This document shows, piece by piece, positions 25,501 through 37,655 of a stretch of 64,000 bases of DNA. Within the stretch, counting starts at the first letter, position 1. Each line of letters begins with the position of its first letter. The stretch covers positions 10,858,911 to 10,922,910 of the forward strand of contig CM029121.1 of the NCBI GenBank assembly GCA_016859345.1, in the 5' to 3' direction. A model generated the notes under the pieces. The model was not told the origin of the DNA, made no database searches, and was given only the letters and a program-made list of their open reading frames with translations. The position numbers and the translations under genes are program-made. This DNA comes from Istiophorus platypterus. Lineage: Eukaryota > Chordata > Actinopteri > Istiophoriformes > Istiophoridae.

Positions 25501-28500
25501 ATGACAGTAAAAGCTGGCGTAGCTCAGCGTGGCAAATGACCCTGCGATTCCAGAGCCCACAAAAAAGAGAACACTGTCTGCTGAATGTGGAACCAGAACA
25601 ACAATAGTGTCTCTTCAGTACAGATGAGACCAGGCTGCTCCGTGCCAGCGTGTTACTGGCTCTTTGAGTGTTTGTGTGTCCCTGTCAACCTGGAGCAGAG
25701 TGGCACAGAGGGCACAGCTTCTCCCAACACTGTTCATTGTCCTCTAACAGCGACGTCTAACCTATTATGTCCACTTAAATCAGCTTGGTCCAGGGTCTTC
25801 TATTCTCTGCTGATACTGATAGTGATTACCATTTGTTTACACTCATAGTATTTGTGTGTGTTTGTGTATCCATCTGTGGTTCAGATCTGAGGCAGTGTAT
25901 AATGTGTACGCTCTGCCTTTTACTCCTGCCATTGTTGCTTATCCTTCTGTTGCTGCAGAGATAGCAAAGTAATCGCTGTGAGCTGGAGCAGCCTCTCATA
26001 AAGATAGGCAACCTAACAACTACAAGCTTGTACATGAACACATACATACCCAGCCCTTAAGAATTACACTAGCATGTACTTCCTGCGTGTGAGCACACAC
26101 ATGCATTAGACACACACAGTAAGCGTACTCTTGTAGCCTAAGGGCTCAGATACTATTTAGATACTATAGTACTGTGATAAAAATCTCTTTTCTGATAAGC
26201 TTTACTCTTTTCCAAATGTTTCACAATCCTGCACATGACTAACAGAAATGAGTTGTTCAGACCTTTGCAAAGTTCCGGGTCAAGGGTGTGTCTGCCCAGC
26301 TGCATGAATTTTTTTGTATTTTTGCTTGTGTGTATTTGTTTTTTTGTTTTGTTTTTGTTTTGCTTTGTCTGTGCATGTGTTGCGTGCATATTTATATTCT
26401 GTGATGTTTGAGTAAAACAAAAAGTGGACATTAAGTGTTTCATATGTCTCCAACAAGATTCTTGTCTGAGCCAGATGTCATATTTATTTTTAAATTGTGA
26501 AAAAATGAAATCATATCAGAATGTCAACCTCCAAAGGGAAAAATTGTCCAAATCCCCAAGTGTTTATTTTCATGTCCTGTGCACTATCTTTTATTTCAAG
26601 TAAACAATGTTAGTTTTGGGGCCTAAAGAAGCTTCCCTGTGCACAGCCTGTCCAAAAAAGGTCCATCAATTTGCATCCTGACACCGTTGCTCACACATAG
26701 TGGCACACAGACAAGCTGAATCATGCCCCGTGTATCTGCAGGGCAGTGATGCTAACCCCTTCTGCCTTGAGTTGATTTCACAGAGGAGCTTGGAGACTGT
26801 TATTGAAGAGAGACAGAGAGAGGGACAGACAGGGTGATGAAAGACGCAAAGCGGGTTAGCTAGATGTGTGAGTGATGATGAGAGGGGGGAGAGAGGGGAT
26901 GGCACATGGCTCCAATGCTCTTTTCTCTACCACCCTTTCACCCTCTTTATCTGTCTATCTGCAAGCGTTTCTTTCCCCACATTTACTCCCTGACTTTCTC
27001 ATTAGCTCACTAGTCTGTCTTCTTTACTGTCTGTCTTTCTCCCCCTTTCATCATACAATATGACTAGTCTCTTTTCTGTATTCAATTCAACAGACAGGCG
27101 CCTCAATTGGCTTTTTTTCTGGATATGGATGTGCTTGTGTCATACCTTGGAGTAGGAGATGTTTAATTGCTTCAGTTTGTTGATTATCTCGAACGTGAAT
27201 TTACATTTTATTTGATTTCTTCCTTTGAGAAAACATTTGACAGGCTACACCTCGGAGTTTTACATTAAACTGTGGTCTCTCTTGTTTTGAGTACAGCACA
27301 GATGAAAATAGAGGTTTGAGTTTGGATGTGTTTTGTTTTGGGTTTTTTTCACGGGTGACCTGATGTTTGAGGGGTGTGATTTTGACATGATAGTAAAATT
27401 AAGAGTTGAAATAAACTCGGTGATCTGGATATGAATGGGTGCACGTAGTAACACTGAACATGCACAAAGCAGTCTGCAGCCTGTGTTTGTCCACAACAAT
27501 TGCATGTTCACTCTGAAACCAAAGATTCTGCAGTGGACTCAACCTCCTCTCTGGTTAGTGAATGTGTTGACTGACAAACTGTTTGGCCTCCTTAACATTT
27601 TGAACATAATCTGTTTCATTTAATGTCCATGTAAATGGTATGCTTCATGCTTTTAAGGCTACCTTACACAAACACTGCAAAGGTGCCTTTGATTCTGTCT
27701 TTATTTCAATGCGAACTGACATAGGACTCCTGAGCTGTACTGAGAAAAGGAGCTGGGTGAGGGCGGATGTCTGGTTCTTCTTGCTGTTGCCCCTGCGATT
27801 GAGAGAATAGACAGCAACCTGAGACTCACTGGCCTGTTTGTTTCCTGTTACTGCAGATTATCACATTTCAACAGCCAGGAGGGACAAGAATTAACATCAT
27901 GGGAGAGTGACATTCTTAGCTGGGAGATGTTTGTGTATTTGTGCTGTCATGTAATTTGATTTTTACCATACACACAAAACTTGGACAAATATAAAAAAAC
28001 AACAACAATGCCTTCAGGTTAGGAACCTTCTACAAGATTGTTTGCATGTGAATTACGTCAACTCCAGTTAGGTACGACCTAATTTTGCTATAACATGCTG
28101 GCGAGTATTTGAAGAAATGGCAAGAGATCCACCTCTGTTTGAGTTCTGTAATCAGTTTTCTCACGTTACGCTAAGGTATGAAGATGCTTTTGCGTAGACA
28201 TAGGTTTGGTTCAAGCCTGTAAGGAGACATTCCAGTACTGGCTCAAATATTTAAAAAATTTTCTCAGTGCTTGTGTATGTTTTTAACGAGCATCACCGCT
28301 AAGTAAATGATTCTCAGCTTACTCAGTGATTCAACCAGTTAGACCTAATTATGAATTGCATCACAGAACACTTTGTGCCCTCTGAAAGAAAAATCTTGAT
28401 GTCTGTGCTGGGTTGGAATTTCTGGTGTTTGATTTTGATAAGCACTCCCTTTTCATATCAAGTTTCCCTCCAGATAAAATCACCTCACTTGGATCACTCA

Positions 28501-29647
28501 AAAGAATTTCTACGACATGTGATCATCCAATTCCTATCTCCTGCTTGTTTCCTGTGATCTCCTTCAGCGGGTTCAATCGCTGAGCTGTGCCGTCATTTCC
28601 TCTGTCTGCAGTGTCATGTCGAGCTGTTGCTCTGTGATGTTGTTGCCACATCAGATAGGCTGTTGCTCCCCAGTAGAGTTTGTGTTTGGTGTCCAAACAT
28701 CAGTGATGTAATGGTGGTGCAGGGCAGCCAGGTCAGCAGCAGAGGAGGGACGGGATGAGGGCTTTGTTAAGAAAAGCAGGAATTCTTCCGGCTGGCAGAT
28801 GAAGTCAGTGCATTCCTCCAAAGCAGCTCCCTATAGGTAGCCACTGGAGCAGAGCCAGGCACTGAATGAGGGGCAAGATAATGGTGGGGCTCAGTATTAA
28901 ACACCTCCCATTGAGAACTGGAGACACAGGCGGAAATGGAACACCATCTGTCTGACTGTTGGTAAAGAGTTGTGTTTTACCCACCTAGGCTGCAAGGTTT
29001 TGTTTGCTGTGCCAAGTTCTACAGATAATCCTACCACCGCCCAAGGCATTTCACTTTTTATGAGCAATGCAGTATTTCATTACCTTGTTTTTAAGCTTAG
29101 CTGTAAAAGTACAGACAGGCAGAGTGAGGACTGAAAATAATGAAATTCATTTAGGTTAAGCCTGCTGCCCAGACCTTTGTTAGGATGAAGTCTGATGAGA
29201 CCCGGTTCTGGTCCTGCCGAGGCAGATCAAACTGAGGGACAAAATGCACACATAAACGCACTTGTTCTGTCTCTCCGGATATGTTTCTGTGTATTTCTTC
29301 ATGCACAAACACACTCTCCCAAACACAGACACACTTGAGTTGGTCTACTTTCTCTGTCCGTTCCCCTCGGCAGTAAGCTATCATAACGGCTTTGAAGGAG
29401 GGCAGCGGAGCGTTTAATTGGGTTACAGATTGGCATTTATGCTCCAAGGTCCACAAGATACTGCCACGGCTTTTAACTAACCACTAAGAACTTTATAAAA
29501 TGCTACATTGCTCTACCCGTCAGCTGCAAGTGTTGAAATTTATCATTCAATGATGCTCTCACTCAGCATAGAACATTATTGACTGCAGTACTGTTTTGGT
29601 TTAGAAACTAGTATTTCAACATAATGAACGAGTCAGGGTGCTATGTA

Positions 29648-31157
29648 CAGTGCATTCAGAAAGCATTCAGACCACTTTGCTTTTTTAACATTTTGTTCTG
29701 TTGCAGCCTTATGCTAAACAGTTTAATTTTTTCCCTGATCAGTCTATACTGAATATCCCATAATGTTGAAGCAAAAACAGAATTTTTGAAATTTTTGCGA
29801 GTTTATAAAATGGAAAAGCTGAAATATCACATTGACATAAGCATTCAGACCCCTCAGATGTCTCCCATTTCTCTTGATGGTCTTTGAGATGTTTCTAAAC
29901 CTCAGTTGGAGTCCACCTGTGGTAAATTCAGTCTCATAGCTGACAACACATAGAGATAACCAAACCATGAGGTTGAAGTAACTGCTTGCACAGCTCAGAG
30001 ACAGGATTGTGTAGAGGCACAGATCTGACAAAAGATTCTTCTGTATTGAAGGTTCCCAAAGAGAACAGTGACCTAAATAATGCTTAAATGGAAGAAGTGT
30101 GGAACCAGGACTTCTCCTAGAGCTGCCTGGACAAACACAACATTTGGGGGAAAAGGGCTTGGTTAAGTAAGGTGAACCAAGAACCATATGGTCACTCTGG
30201 CTGAGCTTCAGAGATCCTGTGTGGAGTGTATGCAAAAAAACAAACAAGGATTCTGACAGCAAGAAACAAGATTCTCTGGTCTGATGAAACCAAAATTGAA
30301 TTGTTTGGCCTAAGCGCCCAAACCCATCACAACCGTGGGGCATGGTGATGGCTGAATCATAGTTTGGAGAAGGAGAATGGTCAGGGTTGAGGGAAAGCTG
30401 AACAAAACAAAGTAGATCCACATTGAGATATCCCCAATGAAAAACCTCATCCAAAGTGCTCAGGACCTCAGACTGGGCAGAAGATTCACCTTCCAATAGG
30501 ACAATGACCCTAAGCACATAGCCAGGAGAATCCAACAGTGGCATAGGGACAACTCTGTGAACGTCCTCAAGTGGTTCAGCCAGAGCTCTGACTTGAACCC
30601 GATTGGAAAAACTCTGGGGAGACCTGAAACTTCTGTCCTTTTCCTTTTTTCATTATGGGGTGTTGAGTGAGGGGGAAAAAAATATTTTTAACAATTTTAG
30701 TGTAAGACTGAAAAATGTTACCACCTGGCACAAAATAGGGAGGTCACACACAGATATCAATCAGAATTAATTTATTTAACCCAACTTAAGAAAAATAATA
30801 ACTACGTACTGTTGAATTTAAGTAGAAGAAAAATTAGTCATGATAGAAGTGTGTGGATGAGTGAAAATATGGTGTGATGCATGTTGGATGGCAAGTAAAT
30901 CAAGCAAAGGAAGAAGGCGGGTCTAACAGGCCAGACTGAGAGGGACTGAGATCACCAGAAGGGCCGTCCTCTGTACCTTTATGTAAGCCCCACCTAGATG
31001 GGGTCGTAGGAACAGACAACCCTATAAGCCCCACCCACTAGCTAACTCCCAGCAACTGCAAAACAAGCAACAGAACACAGCAGGCAGGCAGGTAGAGTGG
31101 GACGGGTCATCACAATGTGGAACAGTGAAGGGGTCTGAATACTTTCTGAATGCACTG
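29648..31157 (+). mobile_element. Decayed Tc1/mariner transposon with both terminal repeats
   Basis: The left end begins CAGTGCATTCAGAAAGCATT and the right end closes TCTGAATGCACTG, an inverted match flanked on both sides by the TA target duplication (29646-29647 and 31158-31159). Between them the plus strand keeps recognisable stretches of a fish Tc1 transposase gene (for example ACAGGATTGTGTAGAGGCAC near 30003 and GACAATGACCCTAAGCACA near 30501). At least two internal deletions and many stops mean no functional transposase remains. A solo LTR interrupts the 3' portion (30716-31114). The ORF on the opposite strand (29744-30544) is a shadow of the old transposase. Confidence 0.85.
30716..31114 (-). 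mobile_element. Solo LTR (gypsy-like) nested inside the Tc1
   Basis: About 399 bp interrupt the end of the Tc1 consensus. Read on the minus strand the insert starts TGTGATGACCC and ends CCAGGTGGTAACA, the TG...CA ends typical of an LTR. It has an AATAAA signal (30776-30771) about 55 nt before its 3' end. Flanking Tc1 sequence resumes directly after it (ATGTGG...). If the ends are moved to 30719-31113 a 5-bp duplication AATGT flanks the insert, so the exact border is ambiguous. There is no internal gag/pol sequence. The gypsy-like assignment rests only on the end sequence. Confidence 0.6.
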
Positions 31158-31394
31158 TATATAACTGCTTCCAGTGCTTTTGTTTTGGTCATCAGTAGGG
31201 GTAAGGTCAGACGCTTCACTTCCTCTAGTGAAGTCTCAGGATTAATCATCAATCACATCAACACACCTGAACTCTGCGTCTCTGCCGTTCATATCTTTCA
31301 GAGCTATTGCCATGCATTGACCTGAGTCGAGCCAAGGTGAAGTGATCTGTTTCGAAGACCATCTTACCCTACACTCTGCCCTGCCTGGTCCCAG

Positions 31395-34300
31395 ATGGAG
31401 CTCAAAGTGTGGGTGGACGGAGTGGTGCGGGTGGTATGCGGTTTATCCGAGGAGACGTCCTGCCAGGATGTGGTCATTGCTCTGGCACAGGCCATTGGTG
31501 AGTATCTCAAGCTCTGAAATATTTGTGTCATCATTTTGAGATCCCGTCGTCTGAGCTGTTGTAACTTGGCACCTCATTTGTCTGCTTGACAGTTTATCTG
31601 AAGGCCTTTGGTGATTAGATAACAGCCCTGCAATGAGAATTTGATGCAAACAAAACAAGAGTACTTTCACATGCCAAGTTTGCAGCACCTTTTCATTCTC
31701 CACTGACCCATATCAAGTACTCTGCTGGATTGCCAGGGGGTCAATTTGGTTTTGAGTCGGCTCTCTGTGCCTGTAACCTCCAGCTTTATTCAAGCAATAC
31801 GATGTAGCAGCGTAGAACAACATAACTCCAGATTTAGCACTCTCTTCCTTCTATGAGTGAGTTGACTGCCAAGTCATTAGGGAAGGTTTGTCCTAATTTC
31901 AAGGTCCTTGTGGAAACCTCAGTTTATTTGAACATTTTTTAAGCCTTTTTATTCAAATCCTCGGAGGCAGAGATTTAGAGGTTTCAGCATCATCTAAATG
32001 TGTCTGATGTAATTTTCTCACATAGCATTACTTGCATGGAACTAGTCGGAGGAGTCAAACACACTTCTTTGATTACATTGAAGAAAAAGGTCTTTCACAA
32101 GTAACCAATCAATAGATTTTCCTAGTATACAATATGTAATATAATTTTTCAGAAAAAGGAGGACTGTCATGCAACTTCCATAACTTAATAACTAGTGTTG
32201 TTTTGTGGTACATATGTTCACTTGCTCTCACTCTGTATCTCTCTGTATCCGTCCCCAGGTCAGACAGGCCGTTACGTTCTGATCCAGCGTCTTAGGGATA
32301 CAGAAAGGCAGCTGTTGGCCACAGAGAAGCCTCTGGAGTCTCTGGCTAAATTAGGCCAACATGGCAGTGAAGTTCAGTTTTTTCTCCGCCGCACTGGCCC
32401 GAGCAGCAGTGATGGACCTGCTGCAAAACAAGACAGACCAACCCCCCTACCACTGCCAAAGCATCCTGACCCTGAGTCCTCGAAACGCAGCCAGCCTAAG
32501 AAAGCGCTGACCTTTAACCTGGGTCCATCCACCTCTCCTAGAACAAAAGCCAAACAGTTTAAGCGGTCTCCTCGGGACTCCCCAGAAGAGAGAGCCTCTC
32601 CCTCCCTGTCACCCAGCCCTGAATCCCCTCATGTGCCATCTCACTCTCCTTCGCCAACTATGGGCCCATCCAAAGATGAGGTCTTTAGGAAAGTTCTTCA
32701 GCAGCAGGAGAGACTCAAGGCCATCGAGGCCCAGTTAGAGGCTCTAGAAAGGGATTCGCATACCTGGGATTGTCCCTACCCATCTCCCTGTCCCTCCCCT
32801 GTCTCTGACACTCGTTTGCAGGAAGAGATGGACACTCTGGAACAAGTGATGCGGAGGAACCAGGCCGAGCTTTCCCACGAGCAGTACTGGGAGGAGGAAC
32901 TTCAAGTTGAGGTAGAGAAAGAGCGAGGAATGAGGAGGAAGCTGGGGGAGCTCCATGCCAAGCTAGATGACTGTGGACGACGGCTGCACGAGTTCTCGGT
33001 CCGCTCCGCTCAGCTGGAGCAAGAGATCCAACAGGAAAGCCAAGCAGAAGGGAGGGCCTGCCGGCCTGAGGAGTCCCTCGATGCTGTGAATGCAGAGCTC
33101 CAGAGCCAGGATAGGCAGGGGACAGAGCTGGAGGAGCAGCTATCTGAGACTGATAAGGCTCTGGGGAAGGCAGAGTCTCTGCTGCAGGTAAGGAGAGAGG
33201 TCATGGTTCTGGAGAGAGGGCTGTAGATTCCCGTCAGCCCATGTGTTGCCATTTGAAGGGTGTAGTACAGACCCTCTTGTAGGCATACCATAAACCTGTG
33301 TCCTTCTCCTACCTGCACACTGCAGCAGACACACACCAGAGACATTCATAAAAAGGAGAAGGAGTACTGAATAAAAAGGAAACATGTTTTTACAACATTT
33401 ATGTATAAAAAGAATTATTAAAGAAAGTATGATGACACGAATGCTGTATCAGAACTTGTATGAAATTTTTAAATGTTGGCTATTTACAGTCTAAGTGAAC
33501 TGGTTTGGCAGGTATCATCTTGTATACATGTTCTTAACAAGTGTTTACTAATGGTGTTTATTATACACTGATAGATATCTTCTTATGCTTGTACCCTGTG
33601 TATGGAAAAAAATATATATTAAAGAGGACTGATTGGTAGAACAAAAGCCCATTTTTATTGGATACACTCAGCCTAAACGTATCATAGTTTGTGGTGTAAT
33701 TGTGGGTTTACTTTTTGTTGTTGTCATAGATGAAGTAGTATCAATAAAAGCCTAACCCAGTTTAAAGTGCAGCTTTTAGGAGTTTCTTCATATTCCAAAT
33801 GAAACCTGAGAGTCAGATATGCCCTTAATCGAGTTGATGCAGACGAGTTCCAGTCAGGGGCCTGAAGAAACTTAAATGGTTCTTTGATTGTAGCAGGGTA
33901 GATGGTCTTTTGAATGTTTTTGTCATAGAGCACATTATAAAAACGTTTGCAGTCCAGTGTTTCAGTGTTTTCATAAGCAAAGCATATCTGAACTGAAAGA
34001 CCATTGTGTCCCTTTCTCAGTCCACTGGTCTCAGGGTAATGGCAAACCAGCTGCATAACAGAAAACCTAATGATAAACTTATTTGCTTTCTAGTTAGTCG
34101 TCCTCATAGGGATGTGACTCTGACCGTGAACCCAACAGGTTTAGTGCCTGGTTTACGGGACAGAGAGGGACTGTGTGTCATGATCAATTCGCCAATTATT
34201 TAGAGAGCAACCAGCCTCAAAACAGGTAGTAGGATTTTGTTGTTTTATATATACATAATAATATTTACTACAGTATCATATCATGTAACTAACAGTAATA

Positions 34301-34615
34301 GTGTGTTTATGAGCCACAGTTTGCCTTTATGGCCACTAACTGTCTAAAGGAAATGAGATGCTCTAATTCCATATAAATAACCTGTAACACTGGTAAAATG
34401 ATATAGATTAATAAAGTTCCATCCATACTACTGGAAAGGGATTGACGTTTGGCAGCGCCAGTCATCGGTGAGCTGATAGGTCGAAGCTGCCAGCTGAGTG
34501 TTTAAGTGTAGGTGGTGATGAGCACAGCATTCCTGTCATTAGGCTAATGGAAGGCAGACCTGCAGGTGTGTACTGCCTCAGCAGGGTACCTCAAGCCAAC
34601 ATCAATTACACATGT

Positions 34616-34646
<31 letters not shown>

Positions 34647-35711
34647 CACACAGGCTCTGGGGATAGGGGCCATACCATACCGCTGCGTACAGAGCTGTTT
34701 GCAGACGCATTGATTTAAACACAAATGGATTGTCGATTAAGACTGATTGACTGCCCTGTTTGTGCACAACAGAGTTTAATCTGTGGGCGCATTCTTGATG
34801 CCACTGTCTCGATGGAGGTTCTCTGAACTCTATCCTCTCAGTAATTGGAGCCGAAGACTATGTTTCCCGGTGGCATGTGTTCACTTGAGACAACTTTGAA
34901 ACACAGAAGCTCAACGAGCATTGTGATGTATCCAAGTATGCCTCCGGCTTTTGGGATCTAATGAATTCAGAAAACTGCTGATGGTAGATGTGAAACTTCA
35001 ATGATTCATTGAGGCTTCATGGTGTGATGGTGACCACAAGTACTTTGAGACTTATAGACTTTGCTGCCCCCTTGTGGTGAAAGGACATTTTTGCAATTAC
35101 ATGAATAGTAATATAACCTAAAGGCAAGATAAAATAGTTCTGCTTCACAGTTGCATAAATAAATATTCATCAAAATCTTGCAGGGCAGAATTATATTCCA
35201 TTTTCATATGCTGTGCCTACTTCTGTTTAGAGTCGGCACTAATTGATCTGTATCTCTCAGTCGTCCTCTGTTTTCCTCACTGATCAATGTTCTTTTCTGT
35301 CTCAGACCAAACAGGAGGAGCTGGAGGAGCTGAATAAAGAGCTGAGGCAGTGTAACCTGCAGCAATTTATCCAACAGACAGGTGTCCTGCCAGCGTACAC
35401 CCACTCACGCACTGAGCTACAGGAGCAACTGGAGCAGTTAGAACTCGCACATCTCCTGCAAGATGGATACAGGAATGGAAGTACGGAAACCGACAAAAAT
35501 GATGTGAAAGCTTTTACTCATTGCATTGCATACCAGGCTGTTAGAGAGCAATGGCCTGCCCTCTGAACATATTTCTTTCTCTCCCTCAGGCCGCAGTGTA
35601 ACTCCAGTGGAATCCCCCCCTCGCCCCACTGCTAAACAGTTCCTGGGGCATCCACGCAACCTGCAAAACCCTCTAGTGTCCAGTCTCAACCCTGAGGGTG
35701 TGTATGTGTGA
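31395..35711 (+). CDS. RASSF7: RASSF7, Ras-association domain family member 7
   Basis: Coding exons: 31395-31497, 32259-33187, 35306-35480 and 35590-35711. All are GT/AG bounded with consistent phases and give 442 aa. The start exon has an acceptor at 31300-31301 and a good Kozak context (CCCAGATGG). Residues 1-82 form the RA domain, opening M-E-L-K-V-W-V-D-G and ending F-F-L-R-R-T-G-P-S. A Ser/Pro-rich linker (about 84-165) follows, then long coiled coils (about 165-350). The family signature E-L-R-Q-C-N-L-Q-Q-F-I-Q-Q-T-G lies at 356-370. Family knowledge: N-terminal RASSF proteins act in mitotic spindle/microtubule control and JNK signalling. RASSF8 is a close relative; the miR-210/PHRF1/IRF7 neighbourhood favours RASSF7. 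The tail after residue 375 is poorly conserved. The last donor (GTACGG) is weak. Confidence 0.9.
33370..33375 (+). terminator. Intronic poly(A) signal in RASSF7
   Basis: AATAAA lies 183 nt after the donor at 33188. Read-through from the second coding exon adds only 13 residues before a stop ending at 33226, so use of this site would give a RASSF7 without the last two coding exons. Another AATAAA lies at 33743-33748. Use is not shown by the sequence. Confidence 0.35.
34617..34652. repeat. (CA)n microsatellite
   Basis: Short CA repeat with one AA interruption inside the RASSF7 intron between coding exons 2 and 3. Confidence 0.9.
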
Positions 35712-37655
35712 GACCCTGCTGCTTCCCAAGTCCATCCTGCTCTGCGCCTCTCCCACCCTGCCCGTCCCCTGGTCCCAGAGTCTTTTGCCCCCTATGCTCT
35801 CTACCCCTGCTTGATTGGGTTTAAAGCTAAACCTGCAGTTTTTGATGTCGGGTAGTAGAAACATCTGTATGGTGGAGGTCTCTGCTACTTCTCAGCTGCT
35901 TCCCTCTGCTCTACTTTTAAAGGCTTAAAGACTTCTTTACTGCGCCTAAATCTAAGTCTTACGCTGATTTGTGTCCCTAACTCTTAACAATTGACTTAAT
36001 CGTTCACATTCCTATTTCCATTTTTTCACATATCCCTGCATTCTTTAATGGCCCGGATCTATCTGCCCTTTCATGTTGCCTCGACTCCCTGCCTTCCTTC
36101 TCACTGTTTGCTTCTGGACTAACAGTAGCTGCTTTTATGATACTTTGATGCATCTGGAAATTTGCCCCTAGCCCCCCACCCCCCCACCCTGTCATACAGA
36201 GTGGCCTTCCCACCCTCAAGTCAACAATTGTCTGCCGACAGCTGCTTTTCACTGTGTCTCCATGTAACACATTGATCGCCCTGGGAATGGCTGTAGCAGA
36301 CATTCTGATTGTAACTCTGTTTTTATACTGTGACATGGAAAGATATATGACCAATGTCATTTCAGTTTGCCTTTTATGTATGGATACAGTTTATATGTGA
36401 CGGGGTTGTATCTATACAATGCCTTGTACTTTGGTGATGCTTGACTTCCAAAGAGCAAGAGCCTTTCACAGAGGGCTCTGCAAAAAAATGTATTGCACTG
36501 TCCCATTCTCCTCCCGTGTGAAGCCTTGGCCCTTGTTTGCCTATAGAGAAATGTATCTTTCTGTTCTCTTTCTGCTTAGCTTGAAGGCAGAGGTGTAACT
36601 TATTTCCAGAGCTTATAGCTTTTGCCAGTCTATTTTTGTCAAGCTCCATGCTAAAAGAAGGGATACATTTCAAAATTAGTGCCACAGGGCCATGGTTTGT
36701 TACAGTATTTTTCTTCTCCTCCATTCGGATGGATGCATCTGGTTCTTTTGCTATCATCACACCTAACATTTGACCTGTCATGACTGCACTGTGCCCCAGT
36801 GTACCGTAGAGGATGAGCTTAATTAACCTAAGTCCTATTAACAAGCAGCAAGTAAATAAGGGATGCTGTTGTTTTCAGTGCTTTGACCGTCTCCTATATT
36901 GTTTGACATAATTTACCATCCAAAGCACCTAAACCAATATTTACTGTATCATAGCACTTAGCATTTCATTATGTCTTTGTATTATGCTGACAGGTCAAAT
37001 TGACTGGTGTTTGCGTGTGCACTTTCTCCTTACCGTCTGCAGCGTGGTGTTTTCCTTGTGGGATTATACATCTGCTCCTTCCTTTAGTAATAACAGACAT
37101 CTCAGTACTTGTTATAGAAACACACTTGAAACCAGTTCAGTCCGAAATACCATTCTTGACTACAAGACTTCAGTCCACAACCTGTATGGGAGGAAAGGAC
37201 CCAATAAATGGTCTTGTGTCAGGTTGTGTTTCTCATAGGCATATGTGCGTATCTTAATCAAGTCAAGTCTCTTTCCTGCTGTGTCTTAGCAGAAAGAAGT
37301 GTTTTCCAAACAAAGGGATCATCATCCCCACTTATTTTTGTGTGTCTTGCAGTCCTGACATCCCGAGAGTCGTCATGGAGATAAAACATGGACCGCATGG
37401 CCAATGGAAACTTGTTCACTGTTCTGTCACCGTCACCTCTTATTTGACTCCCTTCTTTGTAACGCTTGTCATTATACAATCTACCATGGTATACATAATG
37501 TATATACATAAGACAAATATATTTACAGAGTTTTGCTACTCTAAACATTGCAATGTATCTGTATGAAATGTAAAATAATTTAGAAACCTTTTACATAGAG
37601 AAATTATTACTATTACTATGTATTTAAATATAATAAAAATGTGTGTTGTGTTTTA
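35712..37655 (+). other. Presumed RASSF7 3'UTR
   Basis: Non-coding sequence directly after the stop, without splice-bounded reading frames, running to the first well-placed AATAAA (37632-37637) with a GT-rich downstream element. Length about 1.9 kb is ordinary for a vertebrate 3'UTR. Confidence 0.6.
37632..37637 (+). terminator. RASSF7 poly(A) signal
   Basis: AATAAA followed within 30 nt by TGTGTGTTGTGTTTTAG, a GU-rich downstream element. It is the best candidate for the end of RASSF7. Confidence 0.6.

Larger units (their letters stand above)
2962..31301 (+). other. Long presumed first intron/upstream region of RASSF7
   Basis: About 28 kb without any coding exon that I can support on either strand. 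ORFs in this region are short, lack recognisable domains and usually cross simple repeats. It holds microsatellites, LINE and Tc1 relics, a nested Tc1/solo LTR, a perfect 17-bp hairpin, a Z-DNA-type tract, a second candidate first exon (to 15841) and one splice-flanked candidate exon (8549-8666). These are listed separately. Conserved enhancers may be present but cannot be recognised without alignment. Confidence 0.4.

Noticed and set aside
29744..30544. 266-aa minus-strand ORF
   Set aside because: Antisense shadow of the decayed Tc1 transposase, whose sense strand is plus.
32195..32258. Upstream ATG extending the second RASSF7 coding exon
   Set aside because: The acceptor at 32257-32258 and the family sequence A-I-G-Q-T-G-R show that the exon begins at 32259; the preceding frame is intron.
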